Assembly (NCBI GenBank): GCA_964020975.1
Contig: OZ026630.1
Location: 66,249,277 to 66,313,276, forward strand
Direction of reading: 5' to 3'
Length of the DNA stretch: 64,000 nt
Origin: Hermodice carunculata
Lineage: Eukaryota; Annelida; Polychaeta; Eunicida; Amphinomidae
The notes beneath the pieces are model-generated. The model made no database searches. It was given only the letters and a program-made list of their open reading frames with translations, and had not been told where the DNA came from. Position numbers and translations under genes: made by a program. Shown here piece after piece: positions 60,988-64,000 of this stretch; position 1 is the first letter of the stretch, and each line of letters opens with the position of its first letter.

Positions 60988-62310
60988 CTACATGAATGAA
61001 AAGGATTTTAAACTTCGTGCCATCATGCGTTTGTGCTCAGCAGACAAGACAACAATGATTCCTACAAGCCGTGCATAGGTACAACTAGCGCAATAAACAC
61101 AAAAACATACAAAACTGAGTGGCAACTAACAAAATGAGAGAAAAACACATACGAAAATCAAAATGCAGAAGGATTTTTCTGTAAAATGTTACATGAAAAA
61201 CCAAGATGTTACGTAAACGTCAGTGTCCATATCATCCACAACTTTCTTAAACGGTTTCATTTTCGAAAGCTCCCAACATTGCAAGACGACACAATGTGAG
61301 CTCTAAGGCCAAATACATTTCAGTATTTTTGCATAACATGTCTCACTTTTGGATCTTGCAAAGGAGATTTTCTTTCGGTTGCTTATTATTATGGGGTTTC
61401 AGAACGCCTGTTATACCAATAGTAAAATTCAGCATGATTCAAAGCATCATTTTCCTAATCTTGTTTTCATTACGTGTTGCTTTTATGATAACAAATTCCA
61501 CGGCCCGTATGCATAAAGGAGCTGTAAATTACCCATGGTAGAACTTAAAACAGTTTTAGTTACCCCTGAGTTCATGGTGTAAAAAAAGCGGTATGCATAA
61601 AAGCTAGTGTAGTTATACCCGGGGTAACTAATCCATGGGGCCGTTACACCACTGTATAACTGTGTGTATTTAATCCTCAAAATGTGTCTGTATTATGGAT
61701 AACATGATGAGGTAAGTGATCATTGGAATTTCAATAGAACATTCTATCGACCCCATATAACCCCCTTTTCCAAGTCAAGCTACCACAACAACCATGGCTG
61801 TACAAGGGGTGGACAGCAAAGCCAAAAAAGGAGGAGGGGAATTTGCAACCTGAGGAAAAAGAACACTTACTTTAACGTTCTTTAGCTATGCCCCAGTTGT
61901 ATTAGTGCGCTATCCCTTTCTAAGCTGCATATTGTAAGAAGTATTCAAATAAATACATGTAATGTTTGCATTTTAAAACGAGTAATGGTCGGTAGATTGA
62001 GGAAAAGGCAAACATTTTGATCCTTTCACGAATTGTCCCATTAATAACAGTTTGTTTGATCAGAAAATACACTTCTGTGAATGATCTTTCATTAAATGTG
62101 TATATTGTATATGTTTGTATGCGCACTTTTTACTTGATTGAGCCGGAAAAAGAGATATAGCACTTATTATACTGTGGCATAACTAAACCACCTGAAGCAA
62201 ATGACAGCCTTATTAATGCGGACCCTTCACTCAATGTTTCGCGTTGAAGATGTCTAGTTTTTCTTTTTATGTCTATGTGCCAACACAGACATATTGTTTT
62301 CTAGGAATTC
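60988..62310. other. Upstream of exon 1, nothing recognised
   Basis: An exon ending in two bases should lie upstream of exon 1; no candidate with cysteine spacing and splice borders was seen here or to 64000. Confidence 0.5.
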
Positions 62311-62324
62311 TTTCTTTCTTCTTT

Positions 62325-62404
<80 letters not shown>

Positions 62405-62423
62405 TCGTTCGTTCGTTCGTTCG

Positions 62424-62477
<54 letters not shown>

Positions 62478-63594
62478 CTTTACAGCAAATTTGTCCGACA
62501 TTTATTTGAAAAGTATTACACGTAGAAACTCCAAACTTGGCATAATTATACTTCTATGGATGGAGTCTTGCCTTTTTATAATGAGACGTCATGGTTTTCA
62601 AAATTGTGCGAACGACGGCTAATTAAAGTTTTAAACCTTCAATATCGGTCTGTGGAAGTGCCCTACCGTGTCAATGTACAAGCCACACCTGCTGTAACAT
62701 CACCCTGGGTCATCGGTCCATCTTTTTGGGGGTTGCCCCGATGGCCTAGAGGTCAGCGTGTTCGACTTTGCATTTGGCTAGGCGAGTGTGGCGAGGGTAG
62801 TGGGTTCGAATCCCATACAGATCGACACAAATTTATCGTATTTTTCACATTAAGTACTATAGTAGATATGGTTCCGAGTGTATAGGAGTTCGTTCATAGC
62901 AAGGTAAAGGTCATCTCAAATGTCAAGGTCATATCAAGGTCAAAGGTCAATTTTCAGCCAAAATGTCATTTTTGAGGTCAAGGTTTACTTCAGGTAGAGG
63001 TCATTTCAAGGTCAAAGGTCATTTCAAGGTCAAAGGGCACTCTCGATGGTGGCTTTCTTTTACCCATAACTTGGTCAATTTGTATTCAATTTTGATCATG
63101 TTGGTCTCAAATTGTAGCCATTGTAACACTGCACATTTAAAAAAGTAAGTGTGACCTCTAAAGGTCAAAGGTCAAGGTCATTTTGACCTTTGAAAGTTTC
63201 ATCCAGTCATAACTTGGCCGTTTCCATCCAATTCTAATCATATTGGTCTCAAATTGTAGGTATTGCAAAACTGTACATTTGTACAAGAACATGTTGCCTC
63301 AAAAGGGCAAAGATCAAGGTCATTTGGAGCATTGAAAGTTTCATCTTGCCATAAATTGGTCAATTTTCGTCCGATTTGTTTCATGTTGGGCTTAATTGTG
63401 GGTATTGTAACATTGTGCAATTTACATGTGACGCTAATGGTCAAAGGTCAAGGTCATTTGGACTTTGAAATTTGCATCCAGCCATAAGCTTAATGTAATG
63501 TGAAGTACCAGAGGATAAAAGTTGTAGCATTGAATATTTACAACTTTTGAAGACACACAGAGAGATTTGCTTTGAAGCAAATCTTGTTTTCTAG
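62311..63594 (+). mobile_element. Microsatellite-headed repeat with Helitron-like 3' end, copy 3
   Basis: Head (TTTC)n(GTTC)n(TC)n at 62311–62474, then CAAATTTGTCCGACATTTATTT … CTCCAAACTTGGCAT, as in copies 1 and 2. The middle is built of GGTCAAGGTCAT and AAAGGTCA direct repeats, with three diverged ~110-bp units (63080–63480, 'ATAACTTGG-C-xx-TT'). The end has hairpin GATTTGCTTTGAAGCAAATC (63564–63583), seven bases, then CTAG (63591–63594). A tRNA-like head sits inside at 62733. Confidence 0.7.
62733..62828 (+). ncRNA. tRNA-like SINE head (pol III A and B boxes)
   Basis: GATGGCCTAGAGGTCAGC holds an A box (TGGCCTAGAGG) and GTGGGTTCGAATCCCATA an exact B box (GGTTCGAATCC) with a good T stem. 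Spacing between them is long, as in Ser/Leu-type tRNAs. The acceptor ends do not pair, so it is a derived SINE head and not a working tRNA. Confidence 0.75.
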
Positions 63595-64000
63595 CTAGTT
63601 GTTGAACGTGTAGACTGTAGACTCAAGTGTTAAAAATGTTTTTCATTCTACAGCAAAGATTCTAATATTATTGTAAAATATCTCAAGAAATGTCACACAT
63701 TTCGCAATAATATCAGAAGCATTGGTAAAGAAGGAAAAGCATGCTAATACTTAGAATATGTCGACCCAGGCAAGGTCATTTGATGGTTCACATATTTGAA
63801 ATTCATTTTGCCAAACAGTTTGCTATGATCATTAATATTAGTGAAAGCATAATCTGTGCTTTATGTGTCGCATAAGCTGTATGCTTAACTCAGATAAATA
63901 CATGATTGATACAAGTGGTACCACTAATTTTGTACGGTACCACAGAATATTGGGTCGTTGGACATATATCTCCTTCAATACAAAGGTTTTAGAAAGATAA
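63595..64000. other. Window end, nothing recognised
   Basis: AT-rich sequence with no motif or splice-bordered frame. Confidence 0.5.

Noticed and set aside
62733-62828. Working tRNA gene
   Set aside because: A and B boxes and the T stem are good, but the acceptor and D stems do not form and it lies inside a repeat; a SINE head fits better.

Overview
This is an AT-rich piece of an animal genome, almost certainly a marine invertebrate. It has spliced genes with GT–AG introns, dense microsatellites, LINE and Penelope-type retroelements and TA-flanked MITEs. The domain make-up (NIDO–AMOP–VWD with EGF) fits a non-vertebrate deuterostome or another marine invertebrate; the sequence alone does not fix the species. 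A 200-base N gap at 37501–37700 shows it is a draft scaffold.

One large host gene on the minus strand runs through the window. I could place 24 consecutive coding exons from 60987 down to 6740. Every junction has AG/GT borders and every reading phase matches the next, giving 1,358 uninterrupted codons. Both ends of the gene lie outside the located exons. In protein order it encodes: (i) an N-terminal stretch of eleven small three-cysteine exons (60987 to 42541) that alternate in phase and form six-cysteine modules I cannot match to a named family; (ii) one Trp/Tyr-rich domain in a single exon (41189–41527); (iii) a NIDO domain (33826 to 22679); (iv) an AMOP domain (22054 to 17833); (v) a VWD domain carrying a GDPH site (12741 to 11299); (vi) a post-VWD segment, a cadherin/Ig-like strand region and two EGF-like units (10115 to 6740). 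Parts iii–vi are the mucin-4/mesh-type extracellular core. The cysteine array in front of it is the most novel feature seen here.

The introns hold most of the window and are a graveyard of repeats. 1–6.7 kb: a direct duplication and a cluster of a hairpin-ended repeat family. 7.1–7.8 kb: repeat units separated by trinucleotide microsatellites. 15–17.7 kb and 62.3–63.6 kb: a microsatellite-headed family whose 3' end has a hairpin followed by CTAG/CTAA, as in Helitron-like elements. 26–28.5 kb: a Penelope-like fragment broken by a nested TA-flanked element. 28.5–32.4 kb: a decayed LINE between two CACATATGTG-type arrays. 34–35.5 kb: a 36-bp minisatellite and a TATAGCAGC repeat. 37–40.2 kb: a longer Penelope-like element whose endonuclease-like part precedes the reverse transcriptase. 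40.4–41 kb: a THAP-type zinc-finger remnant. 50.6–50.9 kb: a Polinton-type polymerase fossil next to a 45-nt palindrome. 51.5 kb: a pogo-type MITE. 62.7 kb: a tRNA-like SINE head.

No rRNA, intact tRNA or CRISPR array was found, and no second intact host gene. Homology names come from motif recognition by eye; splice sites and phases were read directly from the bases.
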